A DNA stretch of 64,000 nucleotides from Oscillospiraceae bacterium (GTDB lineage Bacteria; Bacillota; Clostridia; Oscillospirales; Oscillospiraceae): assembly GCA_017430455.1 (NCBI GenBank), contig JAFRMX010000020.1, positions 62,001 through 126,000 of the forward strand, written 5' to 3'. This document shows positions 1 through 8,320 of the stretch, in pieces. Each line of letters begins with the position of its first letter. Positions within the stretch are counted from its first letter, which is position 1. The translations under genes and the position numbers were made by a program. The notes under the pieces are model-generated. The model was not told the origin of the DNA, made no database searches, and saw nothing but the letters and a program-made list of their open reading frames with translations.

Positions 1-825
1 AAAAAGATGTGGCTTAAAACGGTTCTTGCAGTTGCTGCAGCTATCGATTTTATTGCAATGTGCCTTACAAATTGCAGGACCATGTTTGCCGCTTTTTCAA
101 TATGCTTTGCAGTATTCATATTCATTTTGGCAGACAGGAAGCCGGTAAAATACAATAATAAAAAAAGAGTGCTTGCCTTTGTTCTTTCTCTTGTTATTAT
201 TTCGCCGCTTGCATACAAGAGCATAGATTGGACATTAAAGGGCGTAAACGCGGTCTCAAATATTATCTGTTCTGAATATCTGAGCGATGCCGAAACGGCA
301 AACACCGAAAATACAGACGGAGATACAACACTTTTTGAAAACAGCAGAGATGTTCTTGGTGAAGGATCCACACTACGACCAAGGATATTGATATGGAAGA
401 GCGCAGTTATTACGATTCGGCAGCAACCGGAAAGACTCCTGATAGGCAGCAGTGAAGCAAGGCTCAGTGAGGTGTCGGATGCAAGTGAAGGAATTAATTT
501 CCACGTATATCATTACCATAATATGTTTTTGAATACTCTGATGCTGACAGGTGTTCCCGGGCTTGTCATTGTACTTGCTTTTCTGTACATACTCATAAGA
601 AAAATACTGCTTCTTCTTTTCAGCAGGAAAGAGGAAGCGTCGCTTGCAGAAAAAACTCTTGTCATCCCGCTCATCGGCCTTATAGGATACGGCGCGACAT
701 TGGAGGTGCTTCTGTTTACGGAGACCGATATCAGAGCTTTTGCGTTCTTCTTTATAGCGGGAATATTGCTTGCCGAATGCAGGGATTTCGAGATTGGGAA
801 ACGGGACAGCGATAATGGCGATTAA
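1..825 (+). CDS. O-antigen ligase / polysaccharide polymerase-like membrane protein, 5' end outside window
   Basis: The frame is open from base 1 (two Lys codons precede the first Met at 7), so the gene almost certainly begins upstream and only its last 270 or so residues are visible. It is an integral membrane protein: hydrophobic spans lie near residues 3-35, 50-70, 175-200 and 220-260, with a soluble loop at about 85-165 between them. The loop end HYHNMFLNTLMLTGVPG resembles the conserved region of Wzy/WaaL (O-antigen ligase) proteins, which polymerise or transfer lipid-linked glycans outside the membrane. The next gene starts 11 bases before its stop, so it belongs to the glycan operon. 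The exact role, polymerase or ligase, cannot be decided. Confidence 0.75.
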   Translation, partial: KKMWLKTVLAVAAAIDFIAMCLTNCRTMFAAFSICFAVFIFILADRKPVKYNNKKRVLAFVLSLVIISPLAYKSIDWTLKGVNAVSNIICSEYLSDAETANTENTDGDTTLFENSRDVLGEGSTLRPRILIWKSAVITIRQQPERLLIGSSEARLSEVSDASEGINFHVYHYHNMFLNTLMLTGVPGLVIVLAFLYILIRKILLLLFSRKEEASLAEKTLVIPLIGLIGYGATLEVLLFTETDIRAFAFFFIAGILLAECRDFEIGKRDSDNGD

Positions 826-1909
826 AGTTCTTGAGATCATACCGGAGCTTTCTACAGGGGGAGCGGAGCAGGTAATCGTTTCATATCTGGAGAAGCTCAA
901 AGACGACGCGGATATTTCTGTAAGAGCGGTTGCCTTTTTCAGAAATAAAGGCAGGTTATGGGAAAAATATGCGGAAGAAACCGGGCTTGCAGTAGATTAT
1001 CTTGATCTGCCGGATGAGACAAACGCGCTTGAAATAATCAGGGAATTGCGGAGATATTTCAAGAAGAATAAGCCTGACGTGATTCATGCCCATATGCAGT
1101 TTGTCAAAAAGATCTGTGTTGCATCAGCACTGCTTCCGATAAAAGCCCGTTATCAGACAATACACAGCGATGTGGGTAAAATTTATTCCCGGAAAGAGGC
1201 GGCGGAAGAGCGCCTGTTTAAAAAAGCGGCAGGTATGAAAACCATATGCCTGACGGGATCCATGGCAGCTGAAGCGGAAAGACTGTTTGGGGAAAAGGCT
1301 CTGGTTTTGAGAAACGGTATTGATTTTAACAGATACAGGACGGGTGCCGGAAAAGAGTATCGGGATAAATTCGGATTTGATGAAAACATCACGGTTTTCG
1401 GCCATATAGGAAGATTTCACAAAGTAAAAAATCATGAATTGCTTATAAAAGCGTTTTCGCAGGTATACAGCCGCAATAAATTGGCGAGACTCGTTCTGAT
1501 CGGGACCGGGGAACTCATGGAGGATATAAAAACTCTTTGCGGTTCTTTAGGATGTGGTGATGCTGTCCTGTTTTTAGGGGAGAGGGATGATGTTCCGAAA
1601 CTCCTTCAGATGATGGATCTTTTTGTTTTCCCGTCATTTTTTGAGGGATTTCCGATCTCGCTCCTGGAGGCACAGGCCGCAGGCCTGCCCTGCCTTGTGT
1701 CGGACAGTATTTCAAAAGAGACCCTCATAACGGGAAAGATCAGGCGCTTGTCTCCTGAGGCATCTGAATTCGAATGGGCCCAGGCGATGGAAGATGTTTC
1801 AAATTATAATTATAAACCCGAACATTTTGAAACAGAGTACTCGCTTGATACCATTGCAGATCAGGTAAAAACTCTCTATACGGAACAGATCATTCCAGGG
1901 AAAGAATAA
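815..1909 (+). CDS. Glycosyltransferase, GT4-like (GT-B fold)
   Basis: A protein of 364 residues. ELSTGGAEQVI near the N terminus and EGFPISLLEAQAAG near residue 275 are the acceptor-side Gly motif and the E-x7-E nucleotide-sugar motif of GT4 retaining glycosyltransferases. It presumably adds a sugar from a nucleotide donor to a lipid-linked oligosaccharide at the cytoplasmic face. The ATG at 815 is preferred over upstream in-frame codons because homology begins there and it overlaps the previous stop by only 11 bases. It is clearly a paralogue of the 4763-5875 gene, sharing both motif regions nearly verbatim. Donor and acceptor are unknown. Confidence 0.88.
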   Translation: MAIKVLEIIPELSTGGAEQVIVSYLEKLKDDADISVRAVAFFRNKGRLWEKYAEETGLAVDYLDLPDETNALEIIRELRRYFKKNKPDVIHAHMQFVKKICVASALLPIKARYQTIHSDVGKIYSRKEAAEERLFKKAAGMKTICLTGSMAAEAERLFGEKALVLRNGIDFNRYRTGAGKEYRDKFGFDENITVFGHIGRFHKVKNHELLIKAFSQVYSRNKLARLVLIGTGELMEDIKTLCGSLGCGDAVLFLGERDDVPKLLQMMDLFVFPSFFEGFPISLLEAQAAGLPCLVSDSISKETLITGKIRRLSPEASEFEWAQAMEDVSNYNYKPEHFETEYSLDTIADQVKTLYTEQIIPGKE

Positions 1910-1914
1910 AAGAT

Positions 1915-3063
1915 ATGAAATATGTTGTTCAGAATCTTTTGAATTTCAATCCGCCATATTCCGGAAATCTTATGAAGTCGCTGCTTGCTCTTGAAAAAGC
2001 AATGCTTGATTCGGAAATGGCCATGGTTTATCTTTTCCCGAAAGAAGCAATGGAACGGGATTGGGTCCGGGCTTTAATTTCTGAAGGGAAGAGAGTTTGT
2101 TTCAGGAATTCAACCGTATTTGAAGCGCTTGACAGAATTAATAATGATTATCCGATCTCAATTATACACTCGCATTTCTCATATATAGATGATTATAAGG
2201 GAATTATCCGGTTCAAAAGAGATCATCCGGAAATTAAAACTGTATTTCATCATCATAATGCATTTTTTGTCCCATATGTAAGCAAAGGATATTTCTTCCC
2301 TCTTGAGATTGCCCGCAAGATAAAAAAGAAGGCGGAAAGAGAGATCGCGAAAAGAATAATCATGAGCGATGCCCATATAGCCTGCGGGAAAGATGTGTAT
2401 AATAATCTGAAAGGACTTGGTTTTAACGGTTTTTGCTGTATAGAAAATGCGATAGATTTTAAAAGGTTGGACAGATATGCTGAAATCGGCAGAAATGGTT
2501 TTAATAATAAGTACAATAAAACCGCGATCCTGATTTTTGGCTGGGACTATGAAATAAAAGGCGTCGATATTGCCATAAAAGCAATAGCCCCGATAGCTGA
2601 AGAATACGGAATCAGTCTCTGTATCGTCATGGCCGCCAATGTCGATGAAAACATAAAAAAAATAAAAAGGCTCATGGGAGAGGTGCCTGAATGGGTAAAA
2701 ATACTCCCTCCGCGAGAGGATGTGGCGTCTTATTACCGTGCCGCGGATCTTTTTATTTCTCCTTCAAGAGAGGAGGGAATGACATATTCTGTCATCGAAT
2801 GCGCATACTGCAAATGCCCTATGATAGTTTCCGATATTAGCGGACTGAGTCATGCACGAGCAATTCCCGGAGCAAAGATCGTTGAAAATGAAAATACAGA
2901 GATGTTGAGAGAAGCGATAATAGAAAGCATAACTGTCGGTAACGGCAGTCTGGAAGAAGCTGCAGATTACGTCAAAGAGAAGTATTCCTTAGATATCTGG
3001 TGCAATAAGATGTTGAATATATACAATGGTCTGCTTGAAAACGGGAAGAGAAATGCAGAATAA
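1915..3063 (+). CDS. Glycosyltransferase, GT4-like
   Basis: A protein of 382 residues starting 5 bases after the preceding stop. The C-terminal half carries SPSREEGMTYSVIECAYCKC, a version of the GT4 E-x7-E donor-binding motif, after a Rossmann-like segment (TAILIFGWDYEIKG). The N-terminal half is less typical than in the other two transferases of the cluster; it has an SHFSYIDDYKG segment and an HHHNAFF stretch near residue 115. It is likely a cytoplasmic glycosyltransferase of the same surface polysaccharide pathway, with unknown sugar specificity. Its 3' end overlaps the next gene by 11 bases, consistent with translational coupling. Confidence 0.82.
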   Translation: MKYVVQNLLNFNPPYSGNLMKSLLALEKAMLDSEMAMVYLFPKEAMERDWVRALISEGKRVCFRNSTVFEALDRINNDYPISIIHSHFSYIDDYKGIIRFKRDHPEIKTVFHHHNAFFVPYVSKGYFFPLEIARKIKKKAEREIAKRIIMSDAHIACGKDVYNNLKGLGFNGFCCIENAIDFKRLDRYAEIGRNGFNNKYNKTAILIFGWDYEIKGVDIAIKAIAPIAEEYGISLCIVMAANVDENIKKIKRLMGEVPEWVKILPPREDVASYYRAADLFISPSREEGMTYSVIECAYCKCPMIVSDISGLSHARAIPGAKIVENENTEMLREAIIESITVGNGSLEEAADYVKEKYSLDIWCNKMLNIYNGLLENGKRNAE

Positions 3064-3991
3064 TAACCCTTTTTTTATAACGGTCGACACTGAAGGCGAC
3101 AACCTCTGGGAATGGGATAAAAAATCAGAGATCACAACTGAAAACAGCAGATATATCCCGAGATTTCAGGAATTGTGCGAGCAATTCGGATTCAAGCCTG
3201 TATATCTCGTTAATTATGAGATGGCCTGTGATGAAGTCCTGTCCGGGTATTTGAAGCCTAAAGCAGAAGCAGGCCTCTGCGAGATCGGGATGCATCTGCA
3301 TGCCTGGAATACGCCCCCTGACTATGAACTTTCAAACAACGGATACGGCGGACTTCCTTACCTGATCGAGTATCCGGAAATCATAATGCGCGGCAAGATC
3401 GAGTACATGACGAGGTCCCTTGAAGAAAGATTTGAACAAAAGATAATCTCTCACAGGGCGGGAAGATGGGCGACCAATGATATTTATTTCAGGATTTTGG
3501 AAAGTCTCGGATATAAGGCTGACTGTTCGGTGACTCCGGGCTTTTCCTGGAAGCAAAACAGGGGCGATACGGTAGGAAGTACGGGAAGCGACTACTCAAA
3601 GGCCTCAAGAGCTATTTCAAAGATAGCGGGTACGGATATTACAGAAATACCTTTTAATTCTGTAACAGACAGGAGTTTAGGCGTCACAGGTTTTTCTGCG
3701 GGTAATGTTCTCAGAGCCGCAAAACATGTACTTTTCGGCAGAAAACTGCAGCTCCGGCCGGACGGGGAGAATCTGAAGGATATGCTCAGGTTTCTTGAAC
3801 TTGCGGAGAATGACGGCCATCTCATGTTTATGCTTCATTCATCGGAACTGATGCCCGGGGGAAGCCCCACATTTAAGACGCGGGAAGATGTTGAGAAGCT
3901 GTATAAGGATTTGGAGTGTCTTTTCAAAGAGATCTCGAACAGGAATTATATGCCGTTTACACTTAAAGAATTTACGGAGCGTAGCAGATGA
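3053..3991 (+). CDS. Polysaccharide deacetylase-like protein (NodB fold)
   Basis: A protein of 312 residues. The N terminus FFITVDTEGD corresponds to the metal-binding/catalytic Asp motif 1 of NodB-type deacetylases, MHLHAW near residue 90 to the His metal ligands of motif 2, and SHRAGRW near residue 133 to motif 3. There is no signal peptide, so a cytoplasmic substrate, perhaps a lipid-linked glycan intermediate, is plausible. An in-frame ATG lies nine codons upstream, but the start at 3053 follows a GGGAAGAG sequence and gives a clean domain start. It ends four bases into the next gene (ATGA overlap). De-N-acetylation is a family inference; motif 1 is VDTE rather than the usual FDDG. Confidence 0.75.
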   Translation: MQNNNPFFITVDTEGDNLWEWDKKSEITTENSRYIPRFQELCEQFGFKPVYLVNYEMACDEVLSGYLKPKAEAGLCEIGMHLHAWNTPPDYELSNNGYGGLPYLIEYPEIIMRGKIEYMTRSLEERFEQKIISHRAGRWATNDIYFRILESLGYKADCSVTPGFSWKQNRGDTVGSTGSDYSKASRAISKIAGTDITEIPFNSVTDRSLGVTGFSAGNVLRAAKHVLFGRKLQLRPDGENLKDMLRFLELAENDGHLMFMLHSSELMPGGSPTFKTREDVEKLYKDLECLFKEISNRNYMPFTLKEFTERSR

Positions 3992-4758
3992 TCATAGATA
4001 CTAAAGGCCGTATCCTTAAGGCGCGAAATGTTTGGTTCGAACAGGTGGGCTCTTTGGGCGATATACCGAAAGACGGCACGGATATAGTTTATATTTACGG
4101 AAACAGTCAGCCTCTGTCAGGCAGCAATGTGATCTGTCACAAACAGTATTCCGCGATAACAGATCTGACTTTGTGCAGAGATGATATTTTTTCGTCTTTT
4201 GCTTCTAATTTGCGAAATGAGATAAGAAGGGCAAAGCGTGAGGAGGTAACGGTACGATTCTGTACCGGGGACGACGCAATAGAGCAATTACCGGAATTTG
4301 CGGAAACATTCAGGCATCTTTATGAAGAAAAAGGGGAAAAAGAAGAATTGCCGGTAAAGGAGATGAAAACATTCGCGGAAGAAAATGCGCTGATGATATC
4401 CGCGGCATCTGTATCCGGGGAAGCAAAAGTTTTCCATTCGTATATTTATGATGGAAACAGCTGCAGACTGACTTTCTCCTGTTCCGAATTCCGGGCAGCA
4501 TCCTCAAAAGAAGAAAAGCAGTCTTTTGCAAGAGCAAATAAACTGCTTCATTGGGAAGATATGCTGTATTTTATTGACAAAGGCCTGTCAGTCTATGATT
4601 GGGGAGGCTTGACTTCACCGGAAGAGCCGAACGGTATAGATAAGTTTAAACTCAGCTTCGGGTGCAAACCGGTCGAATATTATAATATTATAAAGCCGAT
4701 AACAATGAAAGCAATGCTTGTGAGAGAGATAAAAAACCAAATAACCAAAAGGAGTTAG
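3988..4758 (+). CDS. FemAB / GNAT-6-like acyl or aminoacyl transferase
   Basis: A protein of 256 residues overlapping the deacetylase stop by four bases. The segment FASNLRNEIRRAKREEVTV near residue 70 matches the region in FemAB and BioF2-like (Acetyltransf_6) proteins where basic residues precede the double GNAT fold, and YDWGGLTSPEEPNGIDKFK near residue 205 resembles the conserved (Y/F)xxGG...G..KFK end motif of that superfamily. Such proteins transfer amino acids from aminoacyl-tRNA or acyl groups from CoA onto amino groups. Sitting next to a deacetylase, it could re-acylate a freed amino sugar; that link is inference. No membrane segment is seen. Confidence 0.68.
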   Translation: MIIDTKGRILKARNVWFEQVGSLGDIPKDGTDIVYIYGNSQPLSGSNVICHKQYSAITDLTLCRDDIFSSFASNLRNEIRRAKREEVTVRFCTGDDAIEQLPEFAETFRHLYEEKGEKEELPVKEMKTFAEENALMISAASVSGEAKVFHSYIYDGNSCRLTFSCSEFRAASSKEEKQSFARANKLLHWEDMLYFIDKGLSVYDWGGLTSPEEPNGIDKFKLSFGCKPVEYYNIIKPITMKAMLVREIKNQITKRS

Positions 4759-4762
4759 CAAA

Positions 4763-5875
4763 TTGAAAATTATACAGTTTATTACATCTCTGTCAGCTGG
4801 CGGCGCGGAAATGATAGTTAAAGATTATGTTCTCTCTCTTAAGAAAATGGGCCATGAAGTCATGGTCCTGGTATATGAAAACAATGAAAACTGGCCTTAT
4901 GAAAAACAGGTAAGAGAAGCGGGAATTCGTGTCGAATGTGTCGGGCCTCAGCCTGAGAGCGGCCTTTTCAAGAGAATTGTCGGAAGAGTTTTCAGAAGAA
5001 GCCGCATAGACAGAAAGACATTATCATTTATTAAAGATTTTAAACCGGATGTAATTCACTCACATTTGGATCTTGTTACGGTTATCTCGGATATTCGGGG
5101 AGAATTGAAAGGAATAAAACATGTTTTTACCTGCCATAATGAGCCTGAAAGGATTTTTGGAGCAAAGGAAACAAAGGCAGTGCATAATCTTACAGGGGAG
5201 TATGATTTTGTTATAATAGCGCTGCACAAAAAAATGGCATACGAAATAAAGCAAATGTTTCCCGAAACGGAAGTTGTTGTATTGGAAAACCCGATTGATT
5301 TGCAGAGATTTGCAGATCCGATAAACAGCAGAAATACGCTAAGAAAGAAATTAAAGATTCCGGAGGATTATTTTGTAATAGGTAATGTCGGAAGATTTGT
5401 TCCGCAAAAGAACCATGATCTTCTCGTAGAAATCTTTGCAAAGATCTGCGAGGTTAATCCAAAATCATTTTTGCTTATGATAGGAGAGCACACATCAGAA
5501 AACAGGGAAAGAGTGACAAATAAACTGGACAGCCTTGGCCTTTCCGGGAAATACATGGTTCTTCAGAATATATCGGATATGCCGAGCTATTATGGCATTA
5601 TGGATGTTTTTCTTCTTCCTTCTCTTTTTGAAGGGTTCCCGGTATCGCTGCTTGAAGCTCAGGCTGCGGGACTCAAATGTGTGGTATCGGATACGGTTTC
5701 AGAAGAAGCTTTTCTTACAGAAAAGATAGTTCCGTTGTCTCTGTCCGATCCTGCAAAAAAATGGGCAGACGCGGTCTTGTCCGATAATGCTGTATTCTTC
5801 AGATCTCACGGTAAAATATCGGATTATGACATAAACATTGTGACATCAAAACTGTTGGATATATATAAAGCTTAA
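4763..5875 (+). CDS. Glycosyltransferase, GT4-like
   Basis: A protein of 370 residues. The start is TTG at 4763, eight bases after the GGAG at 4751-4754; the encoded MKIIQFITSLSAGGAE is the expected N terminus of a GT4 enzyme and no ATG is nearby. The donor motif EGFPVSLLEAQAAG lies near residue 290 and the DVIHSH segment near residue 95. The protein parallels the 815-1909 transferase along most of its length, suggesting a duplication within the cluster. It is expected to be cytoplasmic and to act on a lipid-linked glycan. Confidence 0.86.
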   Translation: MKIIQFITSLSAGGAEMIVKDYVLSLKKMGHEVMVLVYENNENWPYEKQVREAGIRVECVGPQPESGLFKRIVGRVFRRSRIDRKTLSFIKDFKPDVIHSHLDLVTVISDIRGELKGIKHVFTCHNEPERIFGAKETKAVHNLTGEYDFVIIALHKKMAYEIKQMFPETEVVVLENPIDLQRFADPINSRNTLRKKLKIPEDYFVIGNVGRFVPQKNHDLLVEIFAKICEVNPKSFLLMIGEHTSENRERVTNKLDSLGLSGKYMVLQNISDMPSYYGIMDVFLLPSLFEGFPVSLLEAQAAGLKCVVSDTVSEEAFLTEKIVPLSLSDPAKKWADAVLSDNAVFFRSHGKISDYDINIVTSKLLDIYKA

Positions 5876-5888
5876 AAGGAAAGATACT

Positions 5889-7361
5889 TTGAAACTCAAA
5901 AGAAATGAAAAAACAGGTATATTCGGAGGGCTGATCTGGTCTTTCGGTGAGAGGATAACGGCACAGCTGGTATCAGCCATAGTCGGCATAATACTTGCAA
6001 GGCTTCTTATGCCTGAGGATTATGGAGTCATATCCATAGTTTTCATTTTTATTACCATCTGTGATATCTTGGTGACCAGCGGATTCGGTACTGCGCTTGT
6101 CCAAAAGCAGGAGGCCTCAGAGAAAGATTTCAATACAGCTTTCACTATGAGCCTGTTCATGTCCGTCGCCCTGTATATATTGCTTTTCTTTGCGGCCCCC
6201 TTGATCGCGCGTTATTATGAAAGAGAGATACTGGACCCGGTCATAAAAGTGCTTGGAGTCCGTGTTGTTATTACTTCGGTAAACAATATCCAGCACGCAA
6301 AAATACGCCGTGAAATGGCATTCAGAAAATTCTTTTTTGCAACGCTGATCGGTACAGTCATATCATGCCTGGTTGGCGTCGTAATGGCTTATTCAGGTTT
6401 CGGAGTCTGGGCATTGGTTGCTCAATACCTGACTAACAGCACAATTGATACAATCGCGCTCTTCGTTGCGGATGACTGGAGACCAAGGATCTGTTATCAT
6501 AAAGACAGCGCCGCTAGGATTTTCTCGTTCGGGGGAAGAGTACTGGCAACCGATATGACTTATACGATACTCGGTAGTATTTCAAGCTTCTTTGTCGGTA
6601 AATACTTTGGCGCGAGCGAGCTTGCCTATTATAATGAAGGCGGAAAATACCCTTCATTGATTATTTCAAATATAGACAGCTCAATACAGGAGGTAATGCT
6701 TCCGGCATATTCCAGAGTCCAGGATGAAAAAGAGAAACTGAAAGAGATACTTAAGAAAAGCGTTAAATTGGGAATTTATGTCGTCGCTCCGCTTATGCTC
6801 GGGCTGTTGGCGATTGCAGATGTCTTTGTGGATACGGTCCTGACTGAAAAATGGGAAGAAATGGTTCCATTCATAAGGATATGGTGCCTAATTTTTTTGA
6901 CAAGGCCCTTTGAGTCGTCCTGTCATCAGGCAATTCTCGGTCGTGGAAGAAGCGATGTTACATTCAGGATCATTCTTTTGATAAATGTAGTAAAGTTTGC
7001 GCTTACCATGCTGGCAATTTTCGTATTGAAAAATGTGCTGTGGGTTGCGATAGGGGTTCTGGTTTCTACATGGGTGAGTATTGTTTGCTTTTCGGCAAAG
7101 GTTAAGGTTCTTATAGGATACAGATTCGGAGAACAGCTGGTCGACGTCCTGCCCTCTTTGTTGCTGTCTGCACTTATGGGAATTGCTGTTTATTCTCTTC
7201 AATATACTGAACTGAGAGGAGTGGTACTTCTTCTGATCCAGATCCTTACTGGCGCGGCTGTCTATGTTTCTCTGTCGGTACTGTTCAAACTCGAACCGTA
7301 TATATATCTGAAAAATCTTCTGAAGGAAAAACTCTTAAAGAAAAATATTCCCGCTGACTAG
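5889..7361 (+). CDS. Polysaccharide flippase, Wzx/PST (MOP superfamily)
   Basis: A protein of 490 residues with about 12 to 14 hydrophobic spans spread over its length. The N terminus (GGLIWSFGERITAQLVSA) and the LLMPEDYGVI segment are typical of Wzx-like oligosaccharide flippases, which move undecaprenyl-linked repeat units to the outer leaflet. The start is TTG at 5889 with AAAGGAAAG upstream. It is the last gene of the glycan operon, and its stop codon lies in the loop of a GC-rich hairpin at 7350-7369. Confidence 0.88.
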   Translation: MKLKRNEKTGIFGGLIWSFGERITAQLVSAIVGIILARLLMPEDYGVISIVFIFITICDILVTSGFGTALVQKQEASEKDFNTAFTMSLFMSVALYILLFFAAPLIARYYEREILDPVIKVLGVRVVITSVNNIQHAKIRREMAFRKFFFATLIGTVISCLVGVVMAYSGFGVWALVAQYLTNSTIDTIALFVADDWRPRICYHKDSAARIFSFGGRVLATDMTYTILGSISSFFVGKYFGASELAYYNEGGKYPSLIISNIDSSIQEVMLPAYSRVQDEKEKLKEILKKSVKLGIYVVAPLMLGLLAIADVFVDTVLTEKWEEMVPFIRIWCLIFLTRPFESSCHQAILGRGRSDVTFRIILLINVVKFALTMLAIFVLKNVLWVAIGVLVSTWVSIVCFSAKVKVLIGYRFGEQLVDVLPSLLLSALMGIAVYSLQYTELRGVVLLLIQILTGAAVYVSLSVLFKLEPYIYLKNLLKEKLLKKNIPAD

Positions 7362-7369
7362 ACAGCGGG
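7350..7369 (+). terminator. Hairpin across the stop codon of the flippase gene
   Basis: CCCGCTG (7350-7356) pairs perfectly with CAGCGGG (7363-7369); the TAG stop at 7359-7361 sits in the loop. There is no T-run after it, so it is at best a weak terminator or an mRNA 3'-end stabiliser closing the glycan operon. Confidence 0.45.
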
Positions 7370-7410
7370 ACAATATACTGTAAAGTTTAAAAGAAAGGAG
7401 GGGAAAGCTT

Positions 7411-7953
7411 ATGAAAAAATTCTTTGCAATACTGCTCATTATGGCAATTCTGTTGAGTTTTGGTTTAACGGCGCTCGCTGATAACTTAACAGAGCCGGGT
7501 CAATCCGATGGGACTGTATATTTAACTGTTAATGAAGCGGCAACGGACGAAAACACGCCAATTTACAGCGTAACGATCGACTTTACTGATCTGGCATTTA
7601 CATATAACAGAGCAAGCTCTGTGTGGAATCCCAACGATCATGTTTTCAACACGACCCCGGCAGGCTGGGCAGATTCAAGCGGAAGCTTTAAAGTGACCAA
7701 TTCTTCAAATGTCGCTGTTAATGTGAGCGCTAAAGTTGGCGCAACAGCATCCGGTGCAGGATTAAGTTACAATTACAACGGGATTTTACTGACACTTGGT
7801 AATCAATACGCCGAATTGGCAAAATGCATGCCCAACGGAACACCGCCAAATGCAGTATTTTCTCTAACTGCATCGGGTGAACCGGCAGAGAGCCTGACAG
7901 CAAATAATCTGCCGATCGGTTCAGTGTTTGTCACCATTTCTCCTGCAAACTGA
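7411..7953 (+). CDS. Small secreted protein of unknown function
   Basis: A protein of 180 residues with a clear signal peptide (MKKFFAILLIMAILLSFG, cleavage likely after LTALA near residue 23) and a strong AAAGGAGG ribosome site. The mature part is Thr, Ser and Asn rich with alternating hydrophobics (YSVTIDFTDLAFTYN, GSFKVTNSSNVAVNVSAKVG), suggesting a beta-sandwich, and it has one Cys. There is no LPXTG motif, lipobox or C-terminal membrane segment. I do not recognise the family; it is vaguely like small beta-rich surface proteins such as WxL-type, but the WxL motif is absent. It follows the glycan cluster and ends before the hairpin at 8000-8033. Confidence 0.8.
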   Translation: MKKFFAILLIMAILLSFGLTALADNLTEPGQSDGTVYLTVNEAATDENTPIYSVTIDFTDLAFTYNRASSVWNPNDHVFNTTPAGWADSSGSFKVTNSSNVAVNVSAKVGATASGAGLSYNYNGILLTLGNQYAELAKCMPNGTPPNAVFSLTASGEPAESLTANNLPIGSVFVTISPAN

Positions 7954-7999
7954 TTTAAAATGCAGTGGAGAGCGTTTAAACATTTTTATCCGACATATT

Positions 8000-8033
8000 A
8001 AAAAGCAGATGTTCAAGTGAACATCTGCTTTTT
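8000..8033. terminator. Bidirectional terminator shared by the 7411 gene and the tRNA-Ser downstream element
   Basis: AAAAAGCAGATGTTC (8000-8014) and GAACATCTGCTTTTT (8019-8033) form a perfect 15-bp stem with loop AAGT. It has T-runs in both directions. In the - strand sense it directly follows the second copy of the tRNA-Ser tail. Confidence 0.85.
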
Positions 8034-8056
8034 ATGGCGGAGAAGGAGGGATTCGA
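8028..8056 (-). repeat. Second copy of the tRNA-Ser 3' tail (29-base direct repeat, copy 2)
   Basis: Bases 8028-8056 are identical to 8172-8200, exactly 144 bases apart. The repeated unit is the 3' half of the tRNA-Ser T arm, the 3' acceptor strand, CCA and the first bases of the trailer, read on the - strand. The 5' part of a tRNA is missing here, so this is not a second functional tRNA. Confidence 0.95.
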
Positions 8057-8131
8057 CTTTTCTGCGGATAAGCCTGCTCGGGTTGGAAAGCTCCACCGGA
8101 GCTTCCCTAAGTGCCCTCGCGTTCGAATCCC
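8048..8131 (-). ncRNA. Candidate structured element downstream of tRNA-Ser (three nested stems, CGGTG loop)
   Basis: On the - strand the outer stem P1 is GGGATTCGA (8131-8123) with TCGAATCCC (8056-8048). P2 is GCGAGGG (8120-8114) with CCCGAGC (8082-8076), pairing except for a tandem G.A/A.G step. P3 is AAGCTC (8104-8099) with GAGCTT (8093-8088), capped by CGGTG (8098-8094). The 5' strand of P1, with the next two bases, is an inverted copy of the tRNA-Ser T arm; its 3' strand belongs to the duplicated tail. The layout matches 23357-23443 stem for stem. Transcription would require read-through of the tRNA terminator at 8144-8177. Confidence 0.55.
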
Positions 8132-8143
8132 ATATCTGACTAT

Positions 8144-8177
8144 AAAAAGAAGATCTTCAAAAGAAGACCTTCTTTTT
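8144..8177 (-). terminator. Terminator of tRNA-Ser
   Basis: AAAAAGAAGATCTTC (8144-8158) and GAAGACCTTCTTTTT (8163-8177) pair over 15 positions with one non-Watson-Crick step and loop AAAA. It starts directly after the encoded CCA of the tRNA in the - strand sense. Confidence 0.85.
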
Positions 8178-8200
8178 ATGGCGGAGAAGGAGGGATTCGA
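8172..8200 (-). repeat. tRNA-Ser tail direct repeat, copy 1 (inside the tRNA)
   Basis: This is the genuine tRNA-Ser 3' tail and trailer, identical over 29 bases to 8028-8056. The period between copies is 144 bases, close to the 147-base period at the tRNA-Leu locus. Confidence 0.95.
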
Positions 8201-8270
8201 ACCCTCGAACGGCTTTTGACCGTTACACGATTTCCAATCGTGCGCGCTCGACCAGCTACGCGACTTCTCC
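8179..8270 (-). tRNA. tRNA-Ser (anticodon GGA)
   Basis: On the - strand GGAGAAG (8270-8264) pairs with CTTCTCC (8189-8183), followed by discriminator G and encoded CCA (8181-8179). The anticodon loop TTGGAAA gives anticodon GGA, reading Ser UCC/UCU. A long variable arm and the T arm GGGTTCGAATCCC are present. Length is 92 bases with CCA, normal for a class II tRNA. Confidence 0.97.
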
Positions 8271-8291
8271 GTATTTCTGCTCAGCCTGTGT

Positions 8292-8320
8292 ATTATATTC
8301 AAAGAGATTGTAAAAGTCAA
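8292..8320 (-). promoter_or_regulatory. Promoter of tRNA-Ser
   Basis: On the - strand TTGACT (8320-8315), a 17-base spacer and TATAAT (8297-8292) lie about 20 bases upstream of the tRNA 5' end. The -35 box overlaps the TGA stop (8319-8317) of the GH25 gene. Confidence 0.85.
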
